DNA of 64,000 nucleotides, from NCBI RefSeq assembly GCF_000284255.1, contig NC_017075.1:1612001-1676000 (forward strand). The letters are read 5' to 3'. The position numbers and the translations under genes were made by a program. Positions within the stretch are counted from its first letter, which is position 1. Each line of letters begins with the position of its first letter. The notes beneath the pieces were generated by a model. The model searched no databases. It was given only the letters and a program-made list of their open reading frames with translations, and had not been told where the DNA came from. Source of the stretch: Rubrivivax gelatinosus IL144. GTDB taxonomy: Bacteria; Pseudomonadota; Gammaproteobacteria; Burkholderiales; Burkholderiaceae_C. Shown here piece by piece: positions 31,624 through 40,563 of this stretch.

Positions 31624-32772
31624 TCAACCGCGGTGGTAGCGGTGGGGTTGGAACGGCATCTTGGTCACGCGCATCGGCAGGCGTTTGCCTCGCACCTCGG
31701 CGTAGACCTCGTGTTCGGGGGCGGCATGGTCCTGCGGCAGATAGGCCATCGCGATCGGACGGTCGACCCCGGGCGCCAGCGTACCGCTGGTCACGCGGCC
31801 CAGCGCGTGGCCGTGGGCGTCGACGATCGCCGTGCCTTCGCGCACCGGCACACGTTCCAGGCCGACGAGGCCGACACGCTTGCGCATCGCGCCGCCCGCC
31901 AGGTGGCGCTCGACGGCCGCCGCGCCGGGGTAGCCGCCTTCGCGCGCGCCGCCGGGGCGGCGCACCTTCTGGATCGCCCAGGTGAGGCCGGCTTCGACCG
32001 GCGAGGTGTTCTCGTCGATGTCGTGGCCGTACAGGCACAGCCCGGCTTCCAGGCGCAGCGTGTCGCGTGCGCCCAGGCCGGCGGGCTTGACCTCCGGCAG
32101 CGCCAGCAGCGCCGAGGCCAGCGCCTCGGCACGTTCGGCCGGCACCGAGATCTCGAAGCCGTCTTCGCCGGTGTAGCCCGAGCGCGTGACGAAGCAGGGC
32201 GCGTCGGCGAGCTCGAAGACGCCGCCGGTCATGAACACGAGGTCCTTCACGCCCGGGTTCAGCCGCGCCAGCGCGTCGGCGGCCTGCGGGCCCTGCAGCG
32301 CCAGCAGCGCGCGTTCGGGCATGCCGACGACGGTGCAGCGGTGGCCGATGTTCGTCTGCAGGTGGCGCAGGTCGGCGTCCTTGCAGCCGGCGTTGACGAC
32401 GAGGAACAGGTCGCCGAAGCCGGTGCCCGGCGCGGGGCGCGAGATCATCAGGTCGTCGAGCAGGCCGCCGTGCTCGTTGGTGAAGAAGGCGTAGCGCTGA
32501 CGGCCGACCGCGAGGTCGACGACATCCACCGGCACCAGCGTCTCCAGCGCGGCCGCGGCGTCGGCGCCCGACAGCCGCACCTGGCCCATGTGCGAGACGT
32601 CGAACAGCGCCGCGGCGCTGCGGCACTGGCGGTGTTCGGCGATCAGGCCGTCGCGGTACTGCACCGGCATCGCGTAGCCGGCGAACGGGACCATGCGCGC
32701 ACCCAGGCTCAGGTGCAGCGCATGCAGGGGCGTCTTCAGAAGCTCGGTCACGGGGGACTCCATCGAGGGCAT
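31624..32772 (-). CDS. gcvT: Aminomethyltransferase, glycine cleavage T protein
   Basis: A 382-residue folate-dependent T protein that forms 5,10-methylene-THF and ammonia from the aminomethyl-H protein. N-terminal LHLSLGARMVPFAGYAMPVQY and the SHMGQVRLSG block are diagnostic; the C-terminal barrel ends in MPFQPHRYHRG. It is the first gene of the gcvT-gcvH-gcvP-sdaA set and lies directly behind the tandem glycine riboswitch. Two in-frame ATGs, 32772 and 32763, are possible. Neither has an obvious Shine-Dalgarno sequence, which would fit a riboswitch acting at initiation. Confidence 0.95.
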   Translation of the reverse strand: MPSMESPVTELLKTPLHALHLSLGARMVPFAGYAMPVQYRDGLIAEHRQCRSAAALFDVSHMGQVRLSGADAAAALETLVPVDVVDLAVGRQRYAFFTNEHGGLLDDLMISRPAPGTGFGDLFLVVNAGCKDADLRHLQTNIGHRCTVVGMPERALLALQGPQAADALARLNPGVKDLVFMTGGVFELADAPCFVTRSGYTGEDGFEISVPAERAEALASALLALPEVKPAGLGARDTLRLEAGLCLYGHDIDENTSPVEAGLTWAIQKVRRPGGAREGGYPGAAAVERHLAGGAMRKRVGLVGLERVPVREGTAIVDAHGHALGRVTSGTLAPGVDRPIAMAYLPQDHAAPEHEVYAEVRGKRLPMRVTKMPFQPHRYHRG

Positions 32773-32807
32773 CGTCTTCGGACCGCCGGCTGTCGCCGAC
32801 GTACGTG

Positions 32808-32998
32808 CCCCCGCTGTCCGCTTTACCTGAGAGATTCGGAAGCCACCCCGGCGGTGGTCCTTGCCCCTTCGGTGGGCCGCCGTTCGCTCGAATCGGCGGC
32901 CTCTCTCCAGTGAGGTGGAAAGCCAGTCCTTTTGCCTGAGCGTTCGGGCTGACCCTGCGCCTTCGGCGGCCCGCGCTAGGCGGGCTCTCTCCTGACGG
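32808..32998 (-). ncRNA. Tandem glycine riboswitch (two aptamers)
   Basis: On the minus strand two gcvT-type glycine aptamers are visible in series. Aptamer I (about 32996-32925) begins with GGAGAGAGCCCG, has a core GCCGAAGGCGCAGGG and ends ACGCTCAGGCAAAAGGAC. Aptamer II (about 32909-32812) begins GGAGAGAGGCCG, has CCGAAGGGGCAAGG and ends AATCTCTCAGGTAAAGCGGAC. These paired, conserved segments are the hallmark of the class, which normally turns expression on when glycine binds. It ends about 36-45 bases before the gcvT start, and that short stretch must hold the expression platform. Confidence 0.95.
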
Positions 32999-33003
32999 CG
33001 CGC

Positions 33004-33009
33004 AGTGTA
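33004..33009 (-). promoter_or_regulatory. Probable -10 box of the glycine riboswitch/gcv operon
   Basis: TACACT on the minus strand (33009-33004) is followed seven bases later by the first base of the riboswitch (about 32997), which is the expected transcription-start spacing. The -35 is not clear in this GC-rich sequence. Confidence 0.5.
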
Positions 33010-33080
33010 TCAGCGCCTTTGCGGCGCCGCGCACCCGCCGCGGACGTGGGGCCGAGGCAGCCTCGTGTCAGCCGCTTGCA

Positions 33081-33086
33081 TAACAT
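33081..33086 (+). promoter_or_regulatory. Probable -10 box of the acyl-CoA synthetase gene
   Basis: TAACAT at 33081-33086 in an otherwise GC-rich gap predicts a leader of about 20 bases containing AGGAG (33102-33106) before the ATG at 33114. It is divergent from the gcv promoter about 70 bases away. Confidence 0.4.
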
Positions 33087-33113
33087 TCGCCGCGCACCGA
33101 CAGGAGACCGGGC

Positions 33114-34760
33114 ATGAACATCTACGAGCAGCAGCTGGACCGCAACGCGGCCAATTTCGTGGCGCTGTCGCCGACGAGCTTCGTCGAACGCAGCGCCGAA
33201 GTCTTCGGCGACCTGCCGGCCGTGATCCACGGCGCGCGGCGCTACACCTGGGCCCAGGTGCGCGAGCGCAGCGCCCGGCTCGCGGCGGCGCTGCGTTCGC
33301 TGGGCGTGGGCCGCGGCACCACGGTCAGCGTGATGCTGCCGAACACGCCGGAGATGGTCGAGGTGCACTACGCGGTGCCGGCCGTCAACGCGGTGCTGAA
33401 CACGCTCAACACGCGACTGGACGCGCCGCTGCTGGCCTGGCAGATGAACCACTGCGAGACCGCGGTGCTGATCACCGACCGCGAGTTCGGCCCGCTGATG
33501 GCCGACGCGCTGGCGCGGCTGAAAGCCGAACACGGCCGCGAGCCGGTCGTCATTGACGTCTGCGACAGCGAGTACACCGGCCGCGGCGACCGCGTCGGCA
33601 CGCTGGAGTACGAGGCGCTGCTGGCCGCGCACGCGCCGCTGGCGCGCCTGGAAGGCCCGGCCGACGAGTGGGACGCGATCGCCGTCAGCTACACCAGCGG
33701 CACCACGGGCGACCCCAAGGGCGTCGTCACCCACCACCGCGGCGCCTACCTGAACGCGGTCGGCAACGCGGCGACCTGGACCATGCCGCACTTCCCGAAG
33801 TACCTGTGGACGCTGCCGATGTTCCACTGCAACGGCTGGTGCTTCCCCTGGACGATCGCGATGCTCGGCGGCACGCACGTCTGCCTGCGCCGTGTCGAGC
33901 CCCGCGCCATCCTCGACGCGATGCGCGAGCACGGCGTCGACCACTACTGCGCCGCGCCGATCGTGCACGGCCTGATCATCAACGCGCCGGCCGAATGGCG
34001 CGAAGGCATCACGCAGCAGGTGCGCGGCATGGTCGCCGGCGCCGCGCCGCCGGCGGCGATGATCGAAGGCATGGCCAGGCTCGGCTTCGACATCACCCAC
34101 GTCTACGGCCTGACCGAGGTCTACGGCCCGGCTGCGGTGGCCGTCAAACGCCCGGCCTGGAGCGACGCCGACCTGTCCGAGCAGACGCGGCTCAACGGCC
34201 GCCAGGGCGTGCGCTACGCGCTGCAGGAAGGCATGACGGTGCTCGACCCCGAGACCATGGCCGAGGTGCCGGCCGACGGCCAGACGATGGGCGAGATCAT
34301 GTTCCGCGGCAACATCGTCATGAAGGGCTACCTGAAGAACCCGTCGGCGACCGACAAGGCCTTCGCCGGCGGCTGGTTCCACACCGGCGACCTGGCGGTC
34401 ATCGAGCCCGACCGCTACGTGAAGATCCGCGACCGCAGCAAGGACATCATCATCTCCGGCGGCGAGAACATCAGCTCGCTGGAGGTCGAGGACGCGCTGT
34501 ACCGCCACCCCGCGGTGCTGGCCTGCGCGGTGGTCGCGCGGCCCGACCCGAAGTGGGGCGAGACGCCGGTGGCCTACGTCGAGCTGAAGCTGGGCGTCGA
34601 CGTCACGGCGGCCGAGCTGATCGCGCACTGCAAGAGCGTGCTCGCGCACTACAAGGTGCCCAAGGAGATCCGCTTCGAGGCGATCCCCAAGACCAGCACC
34701 GGCAAGATCCAGAAGTTCCAGTTGCGCCAGCGGGCCAAGAGCTCGTCGGCGATCGAATGA
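33114..34760 (+). CDS. Acyl-CoA synthetase (AMP-forming, medium-chain/DmdB-like)
   Basis: A 548-residue ANL-superfamily enzyme that activates a carboxylic acid through an acyl-adenylate. The P-loop YTSGTTGDPKG is at about residues 192-202, the adenine motif YGLTE near 325, GWFHTGDLA near 420, and TSTGKIQKF supplies the catalytic lysine near 530. Overall sequence resembles the 540-residue branch annotated as medium-chain or methylmercaptopropionate (DmdB-like) ligases. The substrate is not predictable. It heads a unit with the enoyl-CoA-hydratase-like gene (10 bases later) and the S9 peptidase. Confidence 0.9.
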   Translation: MNIYEQQLDRNAANFVALSPTSFVERSAEVFGDLPAVIHGARRYTWAQVRERSARLAAALRSLGVGRGTTVSVMLPNTPEMVEVHYAVPAVNAVLNTLNTRLDAPLLAWQMNHCETAVLITDREFGPLMADALARLKAEHGREPVVIDVCDSEYTGRGDRVGTLEYEALLAAHAPLARLEGPADEWDAIAVSYTSGTTGDPKGVVTHHRGAYLNAVGNAATWTMPHFPKYLWTLPMFHCNGWCFPWTIAMLGGTHVCLRRVEPRAILDAMREHGVDHYCAAPIVHGLIINAPAEWREGITQQVRGMVAGAAPPAAMIEGMARLGFDITHVYGLTEVYGPAAVAVKRPAWSDADLSEQTRLNGRQGVRYALQEGMTVLDPETMAEVPADGQTMGEIMFRGNIVMKGYLKNPSATDKAFAGGWFHTGDLAVIEPDRYVKIRDRSKDIIISGGENISSLEVEDALYRHPAVLACAVVARPDPKWGETPVAYVELKLGVDVTAAELIAHCKSVLAHYKVPKEIRFEAIPKTSTGKIQKFQLRQRAKSSSAIE

Positions 34761-34770
34761 GGAGTCCGTC

Positions 34771-35565
34771 ATGAACGACACGACGCCGCTGCTGCGGCAC
34801 GAGAAGGACGAGCGCGGCGTCGTCACGCTGACGCTGGACCGGCCGCAGGCCTTCAACTCGCTGTCCGAGGCGATGATCGCGGCGCTGCAGGCCTCGCTGG
34901 AACGGGTCGCCGAGGACACGACGGCGCGTGTGGTCGTCATTGCCGCCGCCGGCCGTGCCTTCTGCGCCGGCCACGACCTGAAGGAGATGCGCGCCGAGCC
35001 TTCGCTGGGCTATTACGAGCGCCTGTTCGCGGCCTGCGCGCGCATGATGCTGACGATCCAGAAGCTGCCGGTGCCGGTCGTCGCGCGTGTGCACGGCATC
35101 GCCACCGCGGCCGGCTGCCAGCTGGTCGCGATGTGCGACCTGGCGGTCGCCTCGCGCGACGCGAAGTTCGCCGTCAGCGGCGTCAACCTGGGCCTGTTCT
35201 GCGCGACGCCCAGCGTCGCGCTGGCGCGCAACCTGCCGCGCAAGGCGGCTTTCGAGATGCTCGTCACCGGCGAGTTCATCGGCGCCGACGAAGCCTGCGC
35301 CAAGGGCCTGGTCAACCGTGTCGCCGCGCCGGAAGCACTGGACGCCGAGGTCGAGCGCCTGGTCGCCGCCATCGTCGCTAAGCCGCAGGTCGCGATCGCC
35401 GCGGGCAAGGCGCTGTTCTATCGCCAGGTCGAGACCGGCATCGCCGCGGCCTACGAGGACGCGGGCCGCACGATGGCCTGCAACATGATGGACCCGGCGG
35501 CGCTGGAAGGCGTGCAGGCCTTCATCGACAAACGCAAGCCCTCGTGGGCGGAGGGCGCACGATGA
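34771..35565 (+). CDS. Enoyl-CoA hydratase-like protein (ECHDC3 type)
   Basis: A 264-residue crotonase-fold protein. The oxyanion-hole segments AFCAGHDLKEM and GIATAAGCQL are present. In the region holding the first catalytic glutamate of classical hydratases (PE), the sequence is SGVNLGLFCATP, with Gly instead of Glu; the second position (KAAFEM) keeps Glu. This pattern matches the ECHDC3-like subgroup, so hydratase activity is uncertain and another crotonase reaction is possible. GAGGAG precedes the ATG. It is translationally coupled to the downstream peptidase (ATGA). Confidence 0.87.
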   Translation: MNDTTPLLRHEKDERGVVTLTLDRPQAFNSLSEAMIAALQASLERVAEDTTARVVVIAAAGRAFCAGHDLKEMRAEPSLGYYERLFAACARMMLTIQKLPVPVVARVHGIATAAGCQLVAMCDLAVASRDAKFAVSGVNLGLFCATPSVALARNLPRKAAFEMLVTGEFIGADEACAKGLVNRVAAPEALDAEVERLVAAIVAKPQVAIAAGKALFYRQVETGIAAAYEDAGRTMACNMMDPAALEGVQAFIDKRKPSWAEGAR

Positions 35566-37553
35566 GATTCGCGCTCGTCGCCGCGCTCGCGGCCTTCGCC
35601 TGGCTGGCCGGTTGCGCCAGCGCGCCGTCGCCCGAGGCGGTGGTCGCACCCAACGCCAACCTCGTCGTGCAGGGCATCCCGCCGATCCCTCAGTCGCTGG
35701 CCGAGCGTGTGCAGCGCTACAACGACTTCCGCGGCCACGGCTTCGCCGACTGGCACCCGACACGGCGCGAGATGCTGGTGCTGCACCGCGGCGAAGGCGA
35801 CGCCACGGCGCAGCTCTGGCGCGCGGTTGCGCCCGGTGCCGCGCTGGAGCGCCTGACCGCCGAACCCGACCCGGTGGCCGAAGCGAGCTGGGAGCCGCGT
35901 GAAGGCCGCTACATCGTCTTCGCGCGTGGCCGCGGCGGCAACGAGGCGACGCAGCTCTACCGCCTGGACCCGGCGACGCGCCAGGCGACGCTGCTGACCG
36001 ACCCCGACCAGCGCCACGATCCCGTCGGCTGGCTGCACGGCGCGTCCAAGCTGGTCTACGGCGCCGTGCCGCTGGACCGCACCGCCGACAGTGGCAAACG
36101 CGCGGCGATCGACACGACGCTGTGGCTGATGGACCCGCTCTCGCCCGAGGGCCGGCGCCAGATCGCCGTGCTGCCCGGCGCCGGCTGGTTCGGCGGCGCA
36201 ATCTCGCACGACGACCGCACGCTGGCGATCACACGCTATGTCTCGGCCACCGAGTCCGAGGCCTGGCTCGTCGACCTCGCCAGCGGCGAGCGCCGGCGTG
36301 TGCTGCCGGCGCCCGGCGAGACGACGAAGGCCTCGCACTTCCCGGTCGCCTTCCGCCCCGACGGCTCGGGGCTGCTGTTCCTCAGCGACCGCGCCGGCGA
36401 GTTCCGCGAGCTGATGCTGCTGTCGCTGGCCGACGGCCGCATCACCCGGCTCACGTCGCAGATCCCCTGGGACGTCAGCAGCGTCGCACCCAGCGAGGAC
36501 GGGCGCTGGATCGCCTTCCAGGCCAACGTCGAGGGCCGCGACGAGCTGCGCCTGCTCGACGGCCGCACGCTGAAGGAGGTGGCGCTGCCGCCGCTGCCCG
36601 CCGGCAGCATCGGCAGCGCGGCCTTCGACCGCCGTGGCGACGAACTCGCGTTCTCGACCAACAGCGCGCAAGGCCCGAGCCGGCTGCATTCGCTGCGTCT
36701 GGCCGGCGGCCAGGTCGCCGACTGGACCGCGCCCTACGTGCCGCCGGGCCTGGACGCGTCGCGCTTCGGCGAGGCCGAGATCGTGCGCTGGACGAGCTTC
36801 GACGGCCGCACGATCTCCGGCCTGCTGCACCGCCCGCCGGCGCGTTTCACCGGCCCGCGCCCGGTGCTGATCCAGATCCACGGCGGCCCCGAAGGCCAGG
36901 CCACCGTCGGCTTCATGGGGCGCTACAACTACCTGCTGCAGGAGCTGGGCATCGCCATCGTGCAGCCCAACGTGCGCGGCTCGTCGGGCTTCGGCAAGAC
37001 CTTCCTGTCGCTGGACGACGGCTACAAGCGCGAGGACTCGGTCAAGGACATCGGCGCGCTGCTGGACTGGATCGCCAGGCAGCCGGGGCTGGACGCCTCG
37101 CGCGTGCTGGTCGCCGGTGGCAGCTACGGCGGCTACATGAGCCTGGCGGTGGCCACGCACTACGCCGACCGCATCGCCGGCTCGGTCGACGAGGTCGGCA
37201 TCTCGCACTTCGTGACCTTCCTGCAGAACACCGAGAGCTACCGCCGCGACCTGCGCCGCGCCGAGTACGGCGACGAGCGCGACCCGGCGATGCGCGAGTT
37301 CCTCGACCGCATCTCGCCGCTGTCCAACGCGGCCAAGATCCGCAAGCCGCTGTTCGTCGTCCAGGGCCGCAACGACCCGCGTGTGCCGTACACCGAGGCC
37401 GAGCAGATCGTCGCCCAGGTGCGCGCCAACGGCACGCCGGTCTGGTACCTGCGCGCCGAGAACGAAGGCCACGGCTTCCAGCGCAAGGAGAACGCCGACT
37501 GGCGCTTCTACGCCTTCGTGCGGTTTGCCGAGCAGGTGCTGGCGGACCGTTGA
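35562..37553 (+). CDS. S9 family prolyl oligopeptidase, predicted lipoprotein
   Basis: A 663-residue serine peptidase. A lipoprotein signal ends at LAGC (Cys18), suggesting an outer-membrane or periplasmic location. Residues about 50-400 form a beta-propeller of TolB-like repeats (SWEPREGRYIVFAR, FRPDGSGLLFLSD). The alpha/beta catalytic domain has GGSYGGYMS with nucleophile Ser521, the aspartate in QGRNDPRVP and the histidine in NEGHGF. The family cuts oligopeptides, often after proline or with acyl-aminoacyl specificity. The ATG overlaps the preceding stop. A strong terminator follows. Confidence 0.9.
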   Translation: MRFALVAALAAFAWLAGCASAPSPEAVVAPNANLVVQGIPPIPQSLAERVQRYNDFRGHGFADWHPTRREMLVLHRGEGDATAQLWRAVAPGAALERLTAEPDPVAEASWEPREGRYIVFARGRGGNEATQLYRLDPATRQATLLTDPDQRHDPVGWLHGASKLVYGAVPLDRTADSGKRAAIDTTLWLMDPLSPEGRRQIAVLPGAGWFGGAISHDDRTLAITRYVSATESEAWLVDLASGERRRVLPAPGETTKASHFPVAFRPDGSGLLFLSDRAGEFRELMLLSLADGRITRLTSQIPWDVSSVAPSEDGRWIAFQANVEGRDELRLLDGRTLKEVALPPLPAGSIGSAAFDRRGDELAFSTNSAQGPSRLHSLRLAGGQVADWTAPYVPPGLDASRFGEAEIVRWTSFDGRTISGLLHRPPARFTGPRPVLIQIHGGPEGQATVGFMGRYNYLLQELGIAIVQPNVRGSSGFGKTFLSLDDGYKREDSVKDIGALLDWIARQPGLDASRVLVAGGSYGGYMSLAVATHYADRIAGSVDEVGISHFVTFLQNTESYRRDLRRAEYGDERDPAMREFLDRISPLSNAAKIRKPLFVVQGRNDPRVPYTEAEQIVAQVRANGTPVWYLRAENEGHGFQRKENADWRFYAFVRFAEQVLADR

Positions 37554-37571
37554 GCCGGCAGGCGTGAAAAC

Positions 37572-37600
37572 AAAACGGCGGGCCCAGGCCCGCCGTTTTT
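37572..37600. terminator. Bidirectional intrinsic terminator
   Basis: Perfect 13-base arms at 37572-37584 (AAAACGGCGGGCC) and 37587-37599 (GGCCCGCCGTTTT) with a two-base apex. The stem has a T-run on one side and an A-run on the other, so it can stop both the peptidase transcript and the convergent ETF-QO transcript. Confidence 0.92.
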
Positions 37601-37616
37601 CATGCCGCGTGCGGCT

Positions 37617-39293
37617 TCACATGCCCGCGTAGTTCGGCCCGCCGCCGCCTTCGGGCGTGACCCAGACGATGTTCTGCGTCGGGTCCTTGATGTCGCAGGT
37701 CTTGCAGTGCACGCAGTTCTGGGCGTTGATCTGCAGGCGCTCGCCGCCGTCGGCCGCGGCGACGAACTCGTAGACGCCGGCCGGGCAGTAGCGGCTCTCG
37801 GGGCCGGCGTAGCGCGCCAGGTTCACCGCCACCGGCACCGACGCGTCCTTCAGCGTCAGGTGCGCCGGCTGGTTCTCCTCGTGGTTCGTGTTGCTGAGGA
37901 AGACCGAACTCAGGCGGTCGAAGGTCAGCTGGCCGTCGGGCTTGGGGTAGGCGATCGGCTCGACCTGGCTGGCCGCGTGCAGTCGTGCGTGGTCCGGCGT
38001 GTGGCGGTGGATGGTCCACGGCGGGCTCTTCATGCCCAGCTTGGGCAGCAGCCACTGCTCGATGCCGGTCATCAGCGTGCCGACCGTGTTGCCCTTCTTG
38101 AACCAGGTCTTGAAGTTGCGGCTGGCCTCCAGTTCCTCGTGGAGCCAGCTGGTGCGGAAGGCCTGCGGGTAGGCGTCGAGCTCGTCACCGGCGCGGCCGG
38201 CGGCGATGGCGGCGGCGGCGGCCTCGGCGGCCATCATGCCGGTCTTGATCGCCGCATGGCTGCCCTTGATGCGCGCCGCGTTCAGCGTGCCGGCTTCGCA
38301 GCCGACCAGCGCCCCGCCCGGGAACACCAGCTTGGGCACCGACAGCAGGCCGCCGGCGGTGATCGCGCGGGCGCCGTAGCCGACCCGTTTGCCGCCTTCG
38401 ATGTGACGCCGGATCGCCGGGTGCGTCTTCCAGCGCTGCATCTCCTCGAACGGGCTGATCCAGGGGTTCTGGTAGTCCAGGCCGACGACGTAGCCGAGCG
38501 CGACCTGGTTGCCTTCCATGTGGTACAGGAAGCCGCCGCCGTAGGTCTGCTCGTCGACCGGCCAGCCGGCGCTGTGTAGCACCAGGCCGGGCTTGGCGAC
38601 CGACTCGGGCACTTCCCACAGCTCCTTGATGCCGATGGCGTAGGTCTGCGGGTCGCGGCCCTTGTCGAGCGCGAAACGCTCGATCAGCCGGCGACCCAGG
38701 TGGCCGCGTGCGCCCTCGGCGAAGATCGTGTACTTGCCCAGCAGCTCCATGCCGAGCTGGAAGCCGTCGTGCGGCTGGCCGTCCTTGCCGACCCCCATGT
38801 TGCCGGTGGCGACGCCGCGCACCTGGCCGTCCTCGCCGTACAGCACCTCGGCAGCGGCGAAGCCGGGGAAGATCTCGACGCCCAGCTCCTCGGCCTGCGC
38901 GGCCATCCAGCGCGTCACCGCGCCCAGGCTGATGATGTAGTTGCCGTGGTTGTGCAGGCAGCCCGGGATCAGCCAGGACGGCGCTTCGTGGTGCGTGCCG
39001 TTGGCGTGCAGGAACAGCACCTCGTCCTCGCCGCAGGGCTGGTTCAGCGGCGCGCCGCGTTCCTTCCAGTCGGGGATCAGTTCGGTCAGCGCTCGCGGGT
39101 CCATCACCGCGCCGGACAGGATGTGCGCGCCCGGTTCGCTGCCCTTCTCGAGCACGACGACCGACAGTTCGGGGTTCAGCTGCTTGAGCCGGATTGCCGC
39201 CGCGAGCCCGCCGGGGCCGGCACCGACGACGACGACGTCGTACTCCATCGCCTCGCGCGGACCGTACTGCTCGAGGATTTCTTCTGGGCTCAT
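37617..39293 (-). CDS. etfD: Electron-transfer flavoprotein-ubiquinone oxidoreductase
   Basis: A 558-residue membrane-associated FAD and [4Fe-4S] protein that passes electrons from ETF to ubiquinone, so it serves acyl-CoA and amino-acid dehydrogenases. The FAD motif VVVGAGPGGLAAAIRLKQL is near residue 20. The quinone/ETF domain includes the HILSGAVMDPRAL block. The C-terminal ferredoxin-like cluster ligands are in RYCPAGVYE and INAQNCVHCKTCDIKDP. It appears intact. A palindromic TetR-type operator overlaps the presumed promoter upstream, suggesting control by acyl-CoA or fatty-acid supply. Confidence 0.95.
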   Translation of the reverse strand: MSPEEILEQYGPREAMEYDVVVVGAGPGGLAAAIRLKQLNPELSVVVLEKGSEPGAHILSGAVMDPRALTELIPDWKERGAPLNQPCGEDEVLFLHANGTHHEAPSWLIPGCLHNHGNYIISLGAVTRWMAAQAEELGVEIFPGFAAAEVLYGEDGQVRGVATGNMGVGKDGQPHDGFQLGMELLGKYTIFAEGARGHLGRRLIERFALDKGRDPQTYAIGIKELWEVPESVAKPGLVLHSAGWPVDEQTYGGGFLYHMEGNQVALGYVVGLDYQNPWISPFEEMQRWKTHPAIRRHIEGGKRVGYGARAITAGGLLSVPKLVFPGGALVGCEAGTLNAARIKGSHAAIKTGMMAAEAAAAAIAAGRAGDELDAYPQAFRTSWLHEELEASRNFKTWFKKGNTVGTLMTGIEQWLLPKLGMKSPPWTIHRHTPDHARLHAASQVEPIAYPKPDGQLTFDRLSSVFLSNTNHEENQPAHLTLKDASVPVAVNLARYAGPESRYCPAGVYEFVAAADGGERLQINAQNCVHCKTCDIKDPTQNIVWVTPEGGGGPNYAGM

Positions 39294-39327
39294 CTTGACC
39301 TTTGTCTCCTGGGTGAGGCCGCGCGCA

Positions 39328-39366
39328 TTCTATAAGCGCGGGTCCGAAAAAACGAACGGTCGTTCT
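39328..39366 (-). promoter_or_regulatory. ETF-QO promoter with overlapping TetR-type operator
   Basis: On the minus strand a TATAGA box (about 39334-39329, within TATAGAAT) lies 16 bases from TTCGTT. That -35-like hexamer falls within a GAACG/CGTTC inverted repeat at 39354-39365. The repeat, flanked by A- and T-runs, is typical of operators for TetR-family repressors of fatty-acid and acyl-CoA genes. It also overlaps the stop codon of the upstream oxidase gene (39367-39365). No TetR gene is in the window. Confidence 0.6.
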
Positions 39367-40492
39367 ATTTTTGCGTCGCGCAGGGGACAATCCGGCCGGC
39401 CACCTCGTCGGCGAGCGCAAGGCAAGCGGTGAGCCCGGGCGATTCGATGCCGAAGAGCTGCACCACGCCGGGCACGCCGTGCTCGGCCGGACCGGCGACG
39501 ACGAAGTCCGCCGCCGGCTCGCCGGGGCCCGAGATCTTGGGCCGGATGCCGCTGTACGCCGGCTGCAGCGCGCCGGCTGGCAGGCCCGGCCAGTAGCGCC
39601 GGATGTCGGCTTCGAAACCCGCCTGGCGGCCGGGGTCGACGGCGTAGTCCAGCGCCGCCCCGGGCGCCAGCCATTCGACGTCGGGGCCGAAACGCGCCTG
39701 GCCGCCCAGGTCCAGCGTCAGGTGCACGCCCAGGCCGCCGTCGACCGGCGTCGGGTAGACGAGGCGCGAGAACGGCGCCCGCCCGGCGAGCGAGAAGTAG
39801 TGGCCCTTGGCACGCCAGACCGGCGGCACCGCGGCGGCCGGAAAGCCCTGCATCGCCAGCGCGACCTGCTGCGCGTCGAGTGCCGCGGCGTTGACGATCC
39901 AGCGTGTCGCCAGCTCGAAGGGCTCGTCGCCGCCGGTGGCGACGACCCAGCCGTCGCCGTCGCGGCGTGCCCCGGCGAACGGCGAGCGCAGCGCCAGCAT
40001 CGCGCCGGCGTTCTCGGCGTCGCCGAGCAGCGCGGTCATCAGGCCGTGGCTGTCGACGATGCCCGACGACGGCGACCACAGCGCGCCAGCGCAGGCCAGC
40101 GCCGGTTCCATCGCTATCGCCTCGGCGGCCGACAGGCGCTGCAGGTCGACGACGCCGGCGGCGCGGCCGCGGGCCTCGATCGTGTCCAGCTTGGGCAGGT
40201 CGGCCGCGGTCGTCGCGACGACCAGCTTGCCGCAGCGCCGCACCTCGACGCCGCGCTCGGCGCAGTAGGCGTAGAGCCGCTCGCGGCCCGCCACGCACAG
40301 CCGCGCCTTCAGGCTGCCGGCGGGGTAGTACAGCCCGGCGTGCACGACCTCGCTGTTGCGCGACGAGACGCCGCTGCCGATGGCGCCTTCGCGCTCGAGG
40401 ATCAGCACCTCCGACCCGGCGCACGCCAGCGCGCGCGCCACCGCGAGGCCGACGACCCCGGCCCCGACGACGACGACTTCGACACGGTCCAT
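39365..40492 (-). CDS. FAD-dependent oxidoreductase, L-2-hydroxyglutarate oxidase (LhgO) type
   Basis: A 375-residue DAO-fold flavoprotein with the dinucleotide motif [17 protein letters not shown] at residues 5-21. The conserved block [19 protein letters not shown] matches the L-2-hydroxyglutarate oxidase/dehydrogenase family, as does the C-terminal [17 protein letters not shown]. It probably oxidises L-2-hydroxyglutarate or a related 2-hydroxyacid with quinone or oxygen as acceptor. It is divergent from the SDR gene, with 71 bases between starts, and its stop overlaps the ETF-QO operator. Glycerol-3-phosphate or amino-acid oxidase activity is a less likely alternative. Confidence 0.82.
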   Translation of the reverse strand: MDRVEVVVVGAGVVGLAVARALACAGSEVLILEREGAIGSGVSSRNSEVVHAGLYYPAGSLKARLCVAGRERLYAYCAERGVEVRRCGKLVVATTAADLPKLDTIEARGRAAGVVDLQRLSAAEAIAMEPALACAGALWSPSSGIVDSHGLMTALLGDAENAGAMLALRSPFAGARRDGDGWVVATGGDEPFELATRWIVNAAALDAQQVALAMQGFPAAAVPPVWRAKGHYFSLAGRAPFSRLVYPTPVDGGLGVHLTLDLGGQARFGPDVEWLAPGAALDYAVDPGRQAGFEADIRRYWPGLPAGALQPAYSGIRPKISGPGEPAADFVVAGPAEHGVPGVVQLFGIESPGLTACLALADEVAGRIVPCATQK

Positions 40493-40563
40493 GCGGCCAT
40501 TGTCGGCCACGGCTTCGGTGCTATCGTCCCCGCGCCTCGACAGAGCGAACAAGGACCCCTCCG

